This document shows, one piece after another, positions 44,421 through 54,452 of a DNA stretch of 64,000 nt; within the stretch, counting starts at the first letter, position 1, and the number at the start of each line of letters is the position of its first letter. The DNA is from Porphyra umbilicalis (lineage: Eukaryota; Rhodophyta; Bangiophyceae; Bangiales; Bangiaceae): contig KV918810.1 of the NCBI GenBank assembly GCA_002049455.2, positions 62,001-126,000 on the forward strand, given 5' to 3'. The notes beneath the pieces are model-generated. The model did no database searches. It was not told where the DNA came from and was given only the letters and a program-made list of their open reading frames with translations. A program made the translations under genes and the position numbers.

Positions 44421-45043
44421 GTAGCTCCCTTGACTGGCCAAAGCCCACGTACTGTGAGAATTGGCCTGTGGCATGCCTTTCGGGGGGTTACTTTCGCATG
44501 GCTCATTTTCTATTGTTTGTCTGCTTGCCTGTCTTTTCTGTCTGCCGGCACTCTTTCCGATCGCTTGTGATCGGACGGTCGATCGACCAGTGCCCTGAGG
44601 TCTTTCCTCCTCGCCGCGACAGGGATAAAACTCGCTTTGTTGCTCCCCCCCCCCAGACCCCCCCTCGTCCTCCATCCACAGCCGCCGCAGTTGCGAGATG
44701 CGCATCGTCGACAGCGTCCGGTCTTCAACTGTTAAACATCACCGTGGGACTCGTCGCATATTTGCGCACGCAATCCACCACTGGCTTGGCAAATCCAAAC
44801 CGAGAATGTATGCAATGCAATTCCTGTAGGCGTTTAGAAACGTGAAGTGGCACACTTGTTGTTGGGATATCAAATCACACTGGAGTGGAAATACCAGCGC
44901 TGCCCCAGAACCTCGGATCTGTCTCCGAGCGGACGAGATCTCCCTCTGCTGATCTCTGGCACGAAATAAAATAAATTGGCAGGTTGTCCGGCCCATTCAG
45001 CACTCTCTGGCGGCAAGTGGCTTTGACGTGTCGTGCGTCTGTA
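44421..45043. other. no gene beyond a possible Ulp1 tail
   Basis: Apart from the possible Ulp1 remnant at 44710-44830, only short frames. Confidence 0.4.
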
Positions 45044-45174
45044 CAGTGCGTTCTCGTTATAAGAGAATCGTTTACAAAAGAATATGGGTCGCGAGTCTTC
45101 CATTCCAGTCCGTGTGGGCCACTTTTTGTTCGTATTGAGCCGAATCAGCTGTCTCTTATAACGAGAACGCACTG
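45044..45174 (+). mobile_element. 131-bp pogo-type MITE, copy 2
   Basis: Same ends (CAGTGCGTTCTCGTTATAAG), same length and same orientation as 37340-37470, with TA on both sides (45042-45043 and 45175-45176). About five differences between copies, all in the middle. Confidence 0.93.
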
Positions 45175-45748
45175 TAGTTCCATGTCGAATACGCTGGAAA
45201 ACCGTTTCGAGAAGGCACAATTGAAGTGCTCCACCTCCCTCACATCCCTCTCTGAGCGTGTAGCATGTCGTGTATCTTGCTGACCGTCTCTACCGAAGAG
45301 TGAACCGATCACGCACTACCATTGGCAGACGCATGATGGGTCTCAGAACGAGTTCTCAGTCAACTCTAGTGGCCAATGGCAAGCCAAGACCGGTGCAACA
45401 GTAGATGCAAGAGTTCTCGCCAGTGAGCTATTGTCCCCACCACGCGTGAGTGAGATTTTAGTTCCCCCGCCACGGGTGCAACGATGGAGGCAGGCCCTTC
45501 GATTGTGTGCCTTTTCTGTCCTCGGCCGGGATTTGATGCTCGCAAAATTCTGGAATCGTCTCTGTCCACCGTCGCGCCCAGTCGCACGATTGCGGCGTCC
45601 CACCTGGAATGAGTCGAGCAGAGCTTTTGTCGCCCGTGCTTTTCGAAGTTTTGAGTGGGTAAGTGCAAGTTTATTCGCTTTCATGGGAATATTCTCGACT
45701 TGTCACATGTGCCGGTCACTATTGATGCCGCCCGAGTGTCGGAAAATC

Positions 45749-46147
45749 TTGCTGATCCCCGAATTATGACTTGGTGGACAGAGACTGACTTGCGGACCGA
45801 CTCTCTCCACCAATCACATGCGCCCCTGGGACTAACTTTGTGCTCCTGATTGCTTACCTGTGCCCATGCAGCCTGGAAATCAACATCAGGTCCTCTTCTT
45901 TTCTGCACTTCTGGCGAGGAGAAAGTAGAAAATCCCAAGATCTCGCGTGGGCAGCTTTCTCCGTGCCAAGAAAAGCGGATCAAGCGGCAACAAACAGTGA
46001 GTTCTGCTCGATGCAAGGTCCTGGCACAGAAGGCGGGCTTTCTATTGGCTTCGATGCCTTCTTACTGTCGTTGTCAACCAATAGAGTGCTCGCATACAGA
46101 GTCAGTATTTGTCTCTGTCCCCCCGGACAAAGTTCGGGGACCAGCAA
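45749..46147 (-). mobile_element. 399-bp inverted-repeat element (MITE family 1), copy 2
   Basis: Starts TTGCTGATCCCCGAATTATG and ends GTTCGGGGACCAGCAA. Its plus strand matches the reverse complement of copy 1 along the whole length. No clear target duplication. It ends 135 bases before the tRNA-Pro gene. Confidence 0.85.
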
Positions 46148-46255
46148 TGTATGGAGCGACCTTACCAGCTAAACCGCAAATGACATCTGTTCTTATGGTG
46201 AGGGGTCAGAGTCGTGCTGTCGAGACCTATTCGGGCAGCTCAGGACGAGATACCG

Positions 46256-46266
46256 GGATTCGAACC
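46256..46266 (-). ncRNA. isolated tRNA-like T-arm (B-box) sequence
   Basis: On the minus strand GGTTCGAATCC, followed by CGGTATCTCG, is a perfect RNA polymerase III B-box with an acceptor-like tail. I see no D-arm or anticodon arm that would pair with it, and the T-stem does not close. It lies just downstream of tRNA-Pro and may be a tRNA relic. Confidence 0.4.
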
Positions 46267-46282
46267 AATAAAAGTGATAGCG

Positions 46283-46379
46283 GGGTGATCCAAGATTTCC
46301 TGTTATTGCACTCGCGCGCTGATCGAACTCGGGACCTCGCGCACCCGAAGCGCGAATCATACCACTAGACCAATCACCC
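46283..46379 (-). tRNA. tRNA-Pro (CGG) with a 26-nt intron in the T-loop
   Basis: On the minus strand: acceptor GGGTGAT, D-arm GTCTAGTGGTATGATT, anticodon stem CGCGC/GCGCG with loop TTCGGGT (anticodon CGG), variable loop AGGTC, T-stem CCGAG. The T-loop then starts TTCGA, is interrupted by 26 bases (46297-46322), resumes with AT, and the arm closes with CTTGG and acceptor ATCACCC. Without the insertion the T-loop is the standard TTCGAAT and the molecule is 71 nt with all stems paired. The next base is C, usual for tRNA-Pro, and a TTTT terminator follows at 46270-46273. The anticodon loop itself has no intron. Ectopic introns like this are known from nuclear tRNAs of red algae. Confidence 0.88.
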
Positions 46380-46457
46380 TGCTTGTTGACACTGGCCGCT
46401 TGACTAGTATTAGTTCAGCTGTGTCCGTCACGCGTGAGGCAGCGCCTTATTTTATCG

Positions 46458-47397
46458 CTAGTGCAACACCATCTGGGGCCGCTTTCCTGAAACAAAGCGC
46501 GAGTAGGTACGCAACCCGCGCTCGAGCAAGCCTGTACACCCAGTGACCTGCGGGTGCGAGATGGAGCTACGGCAGCCAAGGTTGTCCATAATCAAGTAGA
46601 CATGATGCGCGGTGCGCGCTTGAATTTCCGGCACAAACACCTCTTCGAACCAGCGCTTGAAGACAGAAGCGTCAGTCAAAGCCGACTTCTTCGAGAAGTA
46701 CGGCAGCGGGCTCGCGTTGCCCTCGCCTTGGAAGCACATCAACTGAGCTACCTTGCCAATCATCGTGACCGGCACCTTGTGGGTACCCGTCGCGTTGCAG
46801 CAGAGATTCTAGGTAACACGGTCGTTGCCCTTCATCGCCTTCGAGCCACGTGCAGTGCGGCGGTCCTCGAAGGGCACGTATGAACGCGATGGTAGCCCCC
46901 GGTAGAGCAAAACCGGTCTCGTTGACGTTGTAGATCAGGTCGACATAAACACCCTCAAGCTACTGGCGGATGGCTGCCATGCGGCCAGCTGCCCCATCCA
47001 CGTTGGCCGAAGCGCCGCTTCAATGCAGAGCAACGTTCACGACGCCATGACGGGACGCCAAACGTTGAATGGAGTCGATGGACGCCGCAAAGTCAGTGAT
47101 GCCAAGGTGCTCCGCAACCTGCAAAGCCTTCTGCCGAAGAATGTCAAGAGGCAAAGGCACACGCTTGCGGCCCCTCGCACGCACAGTCAGGAACCACTCC
47201 AAGGGGGCGCCTCCAATGCGCCGGGCCGGCGCGCGCGTCGCAGTTGGGGATACCAAGACAGCATTGGCCGTCACGGCCGCGGCCCGCGCGGCCGCCCTCA
47301 CGCTCTCGGCGTGCTCCGCAGCCAATGCCTTGCTAAGGTCTTCCAAGACCGCCTCAGCCGCGGCAGCGGCGGCATCAGTAGCACTGGAGAGTGTCAT
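46458..47397 (-). pseudogene. pogo/Tigger-type (CENP-B-like) transposase, broken
   Basis: From ATG at 47397 the first segment (to 47020) has an Ala-rich leader and then a CENP-B/Tc5-type helix-turn-helix: PLPLDILRQKALQVAEHLG, then FAASIDSIQRLASRHGV. Next, in the same frame after a TGA at 47020-47022 and a TAG near 46960, comes LIYNVNETGFALPG, the first catalytic block of the DDE domain with Asn where the catalytic Asp is expected. After a change of frame and another stop near 46810, the open segment 46458-46775 reads RWFEEVFVPEIQ and YLIMDNLGCRSS, the second DDE block. So there are at least three stops and one frame change. The 131-bp MITEs in this window have pogo-type ends, but I cannot show that this enzyme moved them. 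Confidence 0.8.
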
Positions 47398-47665
47398 TGT
47401 GGTATGAGGATCGCCGTGAGTACGAGTGGTGCGGTACGGTGGGTAGGGAGAGGAACATAAGTGTGGTCGGTGCAGACGAATCACGCCGAAGTCGGCTGGA
47501 TCGGCTTAGCCGTCAGCGTAGCTCCGGTCGCAAACGGCAGGGGTTAGTTACTGATCCGTGGAGTTCAAGTAATTCGTTTGGTGTTAATTTAAGTACAAAC
47601 CCCGGGTGGCAAGTGCATTTTAAATTCACATTCCTTGATCTCTCGGGCTCTGTGTTGCCTGCGTT

Positions 47666-47700
47666 GTCCCGGTTATATTCACTGTGGATATAACCGGGAC
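47666..47700. repeat. 35-bp hairpin with pogo-like ends
   Basis: GTCCCGGTTATAT and ATATAACCGGGAC form a 13-bp perfect stem around TCACTGTGG. Read on the minus strand, CAGTGAATATAACCGGGAC resembles a pogo/Tigger terminal repeat, 270 bases upstream of the broken transposase start. It could mark that element's end. Confidence 0.55.
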
Positions 47701-47855
47701 GGATAAAACTGAATAATGACTGTACTGACCGCTGCCGAGCAGCAACCCTTGTTGCAGTTGCGCCGAAGGAGCAGCCTTCCAGATCATGACATCCGGTTCA
47801 AGGCGTACCAGGACCAATGTGGCTACGATGCCCCGTCTCGGACCAAGCGCTCGCA

Positions 47856-48026
47856 TGGGACGAAAATGTGCTCGCGTGAGACGGAATTTTCAATGATGTG
47901 AGACGGAAATGCGCTGACGTGAGACGGAAATGCGCCCGCGTGAGACGGAAATGCGATGACGTAAGGGAAATGCGCTTGCGTGAGATGGAAATGCGATGAC
48001 GTGAGACGGAAATGCGCCCGCGAGAG
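47856..48026 (+). repeat. 21-bp tandem repeat
   Basis: About seven units of GTGAGACGGAAATGCGCTGAC with the last five bases alternating between types (CTGAC, CCCGC, ATGAC). One unit is shortened by two bases. Confidence 0.92.
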
Positions 48027-51000
48027 TCTAACGGCAGGCGGCTGTTCTGGGGGGCAGAAGCCTATCTTTCCGACGCTCATGAGCACTTGATTGATGGCGA
48101 TGGGCGGCCGCATGGGTATTCAAGCCGATCATCTTTCCAAGTTGACTGACTTCAACTCGATTCTCGCGGATAACCTAATCCAAGATGGATTCTAAAAATT
48201 ATAACAAGCAACGTTATTTTGCTCATGAGAATATGTTCATCAGCACCACATCTCCCGACTTTCGAGCGCGTGCCAGAGAAGGAACTTCAAAGGATAGTAG
48301 GGCGGCGTACAGACAGAGGAGACCGAGTTAGAGTTGCTCTATGAGGCGAATGTAGCGCTGGAGACGAGCGCACGTTGGCTCTTGACGTAGTCTCGCGTGA
48401 TTTATCTCAGATCTGTGGCTTTAAACATGTGTGCGCATTTTATGCAGGCCAGAGACCATCTTCAACAATCAGCTCGCATGAGTATGCTTTTTGACGTAGG
48501 CCAGCATCTGGCCAGGTGGCCGGTGTGTTCGAAGCGGATAGATCGTCGTGCTGGTGCCGCACATTCTGGTTGGAGACCTAATTCCAGACAAAGCGCAGAG
48601 TGTCTCTCACACGGTTCAGCCAACATCCTTGAACAGGCACATCAATACTCTATGTGTGACTCAATGAGTGCCCACATGATCCAGAACCGACACGCAGCCA
48701 GCGGGGAATTAAATAGGATGAGTGGAGTCTTGCACATGTTCAATATCACTGGCGCTATCGAGTTCCACGCTGTTAGTCGCAGTCGGCGAATACCAACGAA
48801 GGGCATACGACAGATTTCTGGCAACCACGGACCTCATAAGAGGTACGTCGAGAACGTGCAAACTGAGTCTCTAAGAGTGTGTCGACGAGACACGAAGAGC
48901 CCATATCATGGGAGTGCATCGTGACGCGTGAGTATTTTCCTGTCAGTAGTTGAGCTGACTCCGTGCTTGCACGCACACCCTGCAGTGGCTTGCAATCTTG
49001 AACGTGTGGAAGGCAACGTACACGATCCGCTACAGCTGCTACGCGCGCATCTCAGCGTAGTTGTTTAAGTCAATAACTCGGCTGCAACGGAACTGATGTA
49101 GTCTACCTTTTTCCACAGCATCTCCTTCATGGCTTCGTTCACAAGCCAAAACCACGGCAGGTAGAACAGTTCAGCCAGTCCACAGCTCAAAACCTTCGAG
49201 TCGGAGTGGAGATGGAGGCTAGATTCTCGCGTTGCTTGCATTGATGATACCCCCTCACGTGGTAGCCTCGCTATCTACACTCCTTCCCATCCCATGCGCC
49301 TCGCAGTACAGTGTCGTGCGTGCCAAAGGCGCCTGATTCTTCGAGGCCCGAATACAGATTAAAACTCTCTGTCCTGATAACCGCGCCCCGGGTCTCGCGC
49401 AAGTCCTTACGAAAGCAGACATTGCACTCGACTCCGTCGAAAAAACTTGGCAACCTTCTTTCATTTGCGTGAGGCAACGAGCCCGCTCTTGAAATTGTCA
49501 TGGAAAAATGCGAACGACACCGCGTAATTAGTGCGTATTGTTGGTGGTGTCTGTGCGCTGCTCTTCGTCTACTATGTACCTTCGCAGATGAAGCAGCTGC
49601 TTTTGCCTCATGCCGATCGCCTCTCCTCCACCAGCACCCACCTGTGTAAAAATCTTCCGCAGCACCTGATTGACTTACGGCGCCTCATCTCCAGAAGACC
49701 GACCACCTTCACCGCTTGCATTCCTGTCTTCTGCAAGTTTCAGAATATCGTCGGTGACCTTTTTCGCATCCTCAGAGCGCTCATTGTGCGGAGACATCGT
49801 CACATATCACCATGTCGGCCGTCAGTCAGATTCCTCGCCGCCCCCACAATCGACGTACAATCCGTAAACAAGCACCCTCGTGCCTCACGCCCAGATAGCT
49901 GTGATAGGTGCGGCACTTCCGTCGGCGTCAAAGCAAAAGGTACAATTGTGCGCGGTTCCGAGCTGCCGGGAGAGATCTTGGCTCAACGACAATTGAATGC
50001 ATCTGCTCACCCACGGTCGTCGTGACCGAACGGCCGCAGCCTGGTCCCTGACCCACCAATGTCGCGGCGCAGATCTTCTGTTGTACCGCATGTGCAATGC
50101 CCGAAACAGCGTCCGTGTGACCCGTAAGGTGCGGATGGGCTGGAAAAACCGGGCATGCGAGAAAAGAACTTCTTCAGGGGCGGGAATGCCTCAGAAACCG
50201 GCTGGAAGAGCGAGTAGCTGTCTATGTGGTTGCTTTGCATGGAGGAGGGGACGGCCGGCGGGCACCATAGCCATTTGCAGTGGTCTATGCCACTTTCAAC
50301 CCGCAATACTCGAACTCAAGCATTCTATGTGGGTCAGATGTGGGCCAGGGTTGAGCCGTGGGCTCTCTATTTGGCAGTGCTGCAGCTGAGGGCGGCTAGC
50401 TGCACTCTTAGGCTCATGTCACTTCAAACTCGCACTCTCTTGCATTCCCCCATAACAGATGAGTACAGACAAAATTATGTTATCAGCTGAGCATTCGTTT
50501 TTTTTATTTTCTGAAGAAGAAGAGATACAGTCAGTCTTCATCCATATCCCGTCCGGATGCTGACCTACTGGCATATGGACGGAACTCACTCGTTTTCGTA
50601 AATTGGACGTTGCATGTGGACTGAGGTCGACTTGTGATCGAGAACAACGATTGCGAGAGGATCGCAATCGATTCCAAATCCGTCCCGATGGAGACCTCAT
50701 ACCGCCAGGACGTCGTCCAGAGTGTTCATGACCAAGCCCTAGTACGTCCTGGACTTCCTGGGTGCTTAAAGACTTGTACACTGGCCATCTGCAGGTGCCT
50801 CAGCATCTCTTTCCCTGCTGCTTTGAGACAAGAGCGTCACATCGCGGAGTCGGATGCGCGTGTTGCAAGACGTCAGATCAACTCCTTCAGTGTCAACATT
50901 CCGCATTTGAATCAGACAGTGCGGCTCCGGACCAGCGGGCTACATGAGTATTCGAAAGAGACCGTGCAACACGGCAACGACACCGGTTCTAACGGAGGGT

Positions 51001-51296
51001 GGGATATGGATGGAGAATGACTGTAAGAATGTTCTTGTTCTGGGTGGTGTGAGCAGACATGGCGCGATAGAGAGTGAGCGATAAAACCAGGAATGAACGT
51101 GCTGATCCGACCACATACATTTCCAATCACAGGAATTGCGTCCGTTGCGTATTGCAGTGCTCCAGTCGGCCAACACAAAGACAGTTGAAAAGAAACCAAA
51201 AGATGACTCTGCGCAGCCAGGCGCAGGCCACCGTTAGCATCTGATAGCCCACTGATCCTTCAAAGCAGAAGGCTACACGAAGAGACAGATGGTTCC
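48027..51296. other. no gene seen
   Basis: 3.3 kb of average-GC unique DNA. ORFs are short and scattered on both strands without motifs. No repeat or fold-back noticed. Confidence 0.5.
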
Positions 51297-51764
51297 CCAG
51301 CGCAGCGGGCCCGAAACTGTCGTCAAGAGCACGTCTGCTTTTGGGTGTTTTGGGACGAACAGATAATCTGCAAACCGCCCTGGGGCTCTGTCAAGGCTGT
51401 TTTTTCCCAAAAAGGGCGCCAAAATCATCTGTTCGCCGGGATAGATGCATCTCCACTCGTAAAAAGAGAGACACAGCGTGAGACGTATACACTTCACCCT
51501 TTCAGAAAGAGAGAGAGAGGGAGAAGCATCTATGGCCCTGCTAGCAGGCGGAATGTGTGGAAGGAGGAACGATTCCTGTTCTCGCGAACACAAATGTGCA
51601 AGGACCTCGCATGGGATTGCCTCTGAGAGCGTGTCAAGGGGGGTCGATCTGTTTCTTACACAGGAATTCTGTTTCTTCAAACAGGAACACGGGCCTCCGA
51701 GAGGCTCAAAACAGGCAAAAACAGACGTGCTTTTGACGACGGTTGCGGGCCCGCTGCGCAGTGG
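51297..51764 (+). mobile_element. 468-bp element with long terminal inverted repeats
   Basis: Left arm 51297-51343 contains GCGCAGCGGGCCCGAAACTG and TCGTCAAGAGCACGTCTG. The right arm 51717-51764 is its complement with few changes. The interior has no supported coding sequence. The segment 51661-51720 next to the right arm is shared with 33504-33563, so the family probably has another, partial copy there. No clear target duplication. Confidence 0.75.
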
Positions 51765-54207
51765 GCCCGCCGATGGCAGTCAGCGCCGTTGATGGCCAAG
51801 TAAATGAATTGATACAATTCCCTGGGCTTTTGTACAGGGTACTGAGCACACCCGTGCGTTGAAGAATAATATTGCTCTTCCAGAGTACGTTGCTGGGGTA
51901 CTGGACCGAACCCGTCCCGGGCGGGTCCTCTTGCGTCCTGGTCCGGCGACGTCCCTCGCTTGTCTCTTGAATATGGTAAGAAGCGCACAGGTCCGCCGGA
52001 CCATCGTACAAGTTTGTTCGAAGTGGATACGTTTTCATCGCGCGTACGGTTCGCGGGAGCAGTTTGTGGTAAAAATGATACGTGAGGGCAGGTGCGGTGT
52101 TTGCAAGGTCGTGATAGCGGGTTGACTGAGGCGGATGTGGTCACGCTCGCGCACGCTTTTGGGACTTGCCGAAAGTATGACTTGAGAGGCCTGAGAGAGC
52201 GTTTTCCTTTCAAACGTTCGCATGGACGGTTGTGTGGTTGCGGATCGCGTAGCTGCTCGAGCGGTCACGGCCGTTTCCGTTGCCTGTGGTCGACCGACGC
52301 AGCGTGGGTTTCGCCGGAATGGCCTGCTGACGAAGTGGCGCTGTGGATCGGGGAGGTGGCGGCCACCGACGGAGCATCAGAGATGCAGGGGGTAGGGGCT
52401 GAGGGAATAGCAGGATGTTTTATTAGGGCACGTGGACCATGGGGAGCCGGTCTGGATGAAGGGGTGCTCGGTGGTTCGCGTGTCGCGCAACACAAATTGC
52501 GTAGCGCGGTTGCTGACCATCATGTGGGCTGTGCTATGTGCGCTCCTGTGCGATTGCTGGTGCTGATTATGATGAGCCTCTTCGTAGCAGCCGTAGAGAG
52601 AGTCCCTCCCCTCCCCGCTGTGCTTCAATTGCTGGGAGCACGCCACCACCGTATCCTGCACCGGCGCGGAAGAAGGCGAGACGGCGGCCTTTGCCGGCCT
52701 CCGGGCGTTGCAGCGATGGGGTGGGCGGATTCAGCACTCGTGACGCAGCCGCCCCCGCGGCGAAGGCGGCCGCTCCGCGGCCTCGGTCACCCGTCGCGTG
52801 GCTGCTGCCGGGGTGGTCGGGCGCGAGGCTCAGCGCACCTACGCGAAGGGCTGGCGGCGCCCGAGCCGCCACGCCCCGTCGCCGCCTCCTCCATCACCGT
52901 CGCCGCGGCGTCCTCGGGCGTGCCACTCAGGGCAGTGGCCGCCCCAACTGCCGCGTTGCTGCCCGCCGCCGCGGCGTTGGAGGTCGTGCGTGACCCCCAG
53001 GGCGTTAGCCGGCCAACGGGCGCCGCCACCGCCGCCCGCGGAAGGGCTCCGTCTGGCCATCCCCGACGGCGGAGCCGCTGGCTTTGGGTTCCTCGCCCCC
53101 CTTGACGGCGGGGCGCCTGGTCAGGGCTGCGGCACGCCTACCCCTGCTCCCAGCCTCTGGTGGTCGCCGCCCGAGCCTGCGGGGGTCCTCTGTCGCCGCT
53201 TTCTGAGTGCGCGCGTGGCGGCGTCGGCCTGTGGCCATCGCCTCGGCGATGGCCGCCGCCGCAGCGTCAGCACCTTTCCCACCCCACGTGGCAGCGGAGG
53301 CGGACCGGCGGCGCCCGCCCCGCCGGCCAATGAGGCAGGGGCACCCCGGTCGGGCACACTTCGCGCCGCCCCCCGCCCCTTGTCGCCGCGCATGGACGCG
53401 CGGGCATTGCGGAAGGCGGGTAGAAGGGGAGCCGCTCGTCTGGTGCGGGTCGCGGCGCCCGAGCGGTTCCGTGGAGCGAAGTGTTTTCTTTCTTTCGGTG
53501 AGCCGGTGGCTGCCCCGTGCCGACCCGGGGAGGGGCACGCCGCGATTATGGGGGCGACCCGGCCTCTCCCCCATGCCGCCGTGCAACGCGCCGCCGAGGC
53601 GCAATCGCCCCACGGCGGTACGCGTGGGGAGGGGGAAACGGGGAGGAGGGCACGCCCGCCGGCCGGTGAGCTTCGAGGCGCGCCGCCGCCGCTGCGCACG
53701 GGCGGCTGCGCCGCCGACGGCGTACCGGTAGGGATGCGACAACGGGGTGAGCGCCGGCGCCGGGCGCCACGCCGACTCGGGGCATGCGAGGCTTGCATCG
53801 GGCGTCACGCCAGTGGGAACTCGTGGAGCCGGTGTGCGGGGGGGTCTGCACTTCCTGCGGTCGCTTTGATGGTCCACGCCGTCCGCACGCGTGGGTTGTG
53901 CGTCGGAGATGCGCTAGGGCGATTGTAAGGGGCTCCCACGGTGGCCGCCCTGTCGTGTGGGTGAGATAGGGGTGGAAACAGGACGAGAAGTCTCTTTTTG
54001 CGTGGCGAGACAGTGGCGTAGGTGTCGGTAGCTTTGTGTCAAAGCCGCATTGCCCTCTTGTCCGCGGCCACCCTCAGAAGATGCTCCTGACGCTCTCGTC
54101 TACCTTTTGTCGTGTGAAGGCGGTCTGGTCGTCTCGCCAATCCAGAGTGTTTTCGCTAGCGTTACTTCACACAATACAAAAATCTTCACATCGCCATCGC
54201 GCACATG
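51765..54207. other. no confident gene; weak plus-strand candidate at 52040-52450
   Basis: The plus strand at 52040-52115 reads MIREGRCGVCKVVIAG, and in another frame to about 52450 CRKYDLRGLRERFPFKR and EWPADEVALWIGEV. The second stretch faintly recalls a SAM-type helix bundle, but no start or second exon is clear. From 52640 to 53930 every frame is open in GC-rich DNA and no gene is supported. Confidence 0.35.
51816..51840 (+). repeat. terminal motif of the 0.7-kb repeat family, isolated
   Basis: AATTCCCTGGGCTTTTGTACAG matches the left end of copy A with a few changes. The following sequence diverges. Confidence 0.6.
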
Positions 54208-54325
54208 GGGGCTGTAGCTCAGTGGTAGAGCGCGCGCTTACCGGCGGGCCCTCAGCAGGGCAACAGGGTGGCGTGACAGTACGCTATCGCAATGCGAGGT
54301 CCAGGGTTCGACTCCTTGCAGCTCC
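54208..54325 (+). tRNA. tRNA-Ala-like gene with a roughly 45-50-nt insertion
   Basis: Acceptor GGGGCTG/CAGCTCC has the G3:U70 pair that marks alanine tRNAs. D-arm GCTCAGTGGTAGAGC and T-arm CAGGGTTCGACTCCTTG are complete. The discriminator is A, and a T-run terminator follows at 54327. Between the 5' anticodon half (CGCGCTTA, to 54240) and the 3' half (GCAATGCG, from about 54288) lie about 47 extra bases. Removing them gives TTAGCA, compatible with AGC, but the 3' anticodon stem then seems one base short, so splice points and anticodon remain open. It is either an intron-bearing gene with a weak stem or a damaged one. Confidence 0.65.
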
Positions 54326-54430
54326 ATTTTTATCTCCTGGAGTGAAGGTCTGACTCCTTGCAGAACCCTTTCTATCCCCTGTACTGGAGGTCAGACTCCT
54401 TTCAGCTCCATTTTTTTCTCCTTCACTGAT
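54310..54430 (+). repeat. 42-bp tandem array derived from the tRNA-Ala 3' end
   Basis: Units start at 54310, 54352 and 54394 with GACTCCTTGCAGCTCC or close variants, followed by a T-rich part and CTCC. The first unit is the end of the tRNA gene plus its terminator. Confidence 0.8.
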
Positions 54431-54452
54431 TCCCCTGGCCTTCAGGACAGGG
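54429..54452 (+). repeat. terminal motif of the 0.7-kb repeat family, isolated
   Basis: ATTCCCCTGGCCTTCAGGAC followed by AGGG, directly after the tRNA-derived array. The body of the repeat is absent. Confidence 0.65.

Noticed and set aside
52321-52450. SAM-domain-like stretch EWPADEVALWIGEV
   Set aside because: Too short and without the later helices; kept only as a remark in the region entry.
52798-53928. Plus-strand ORF of 376 codons and the opposing 290-codon ORF
   Set aside because: Mutually overlapping, Ala/Arg/Pro-rich and without motif; I cannot choose between them.
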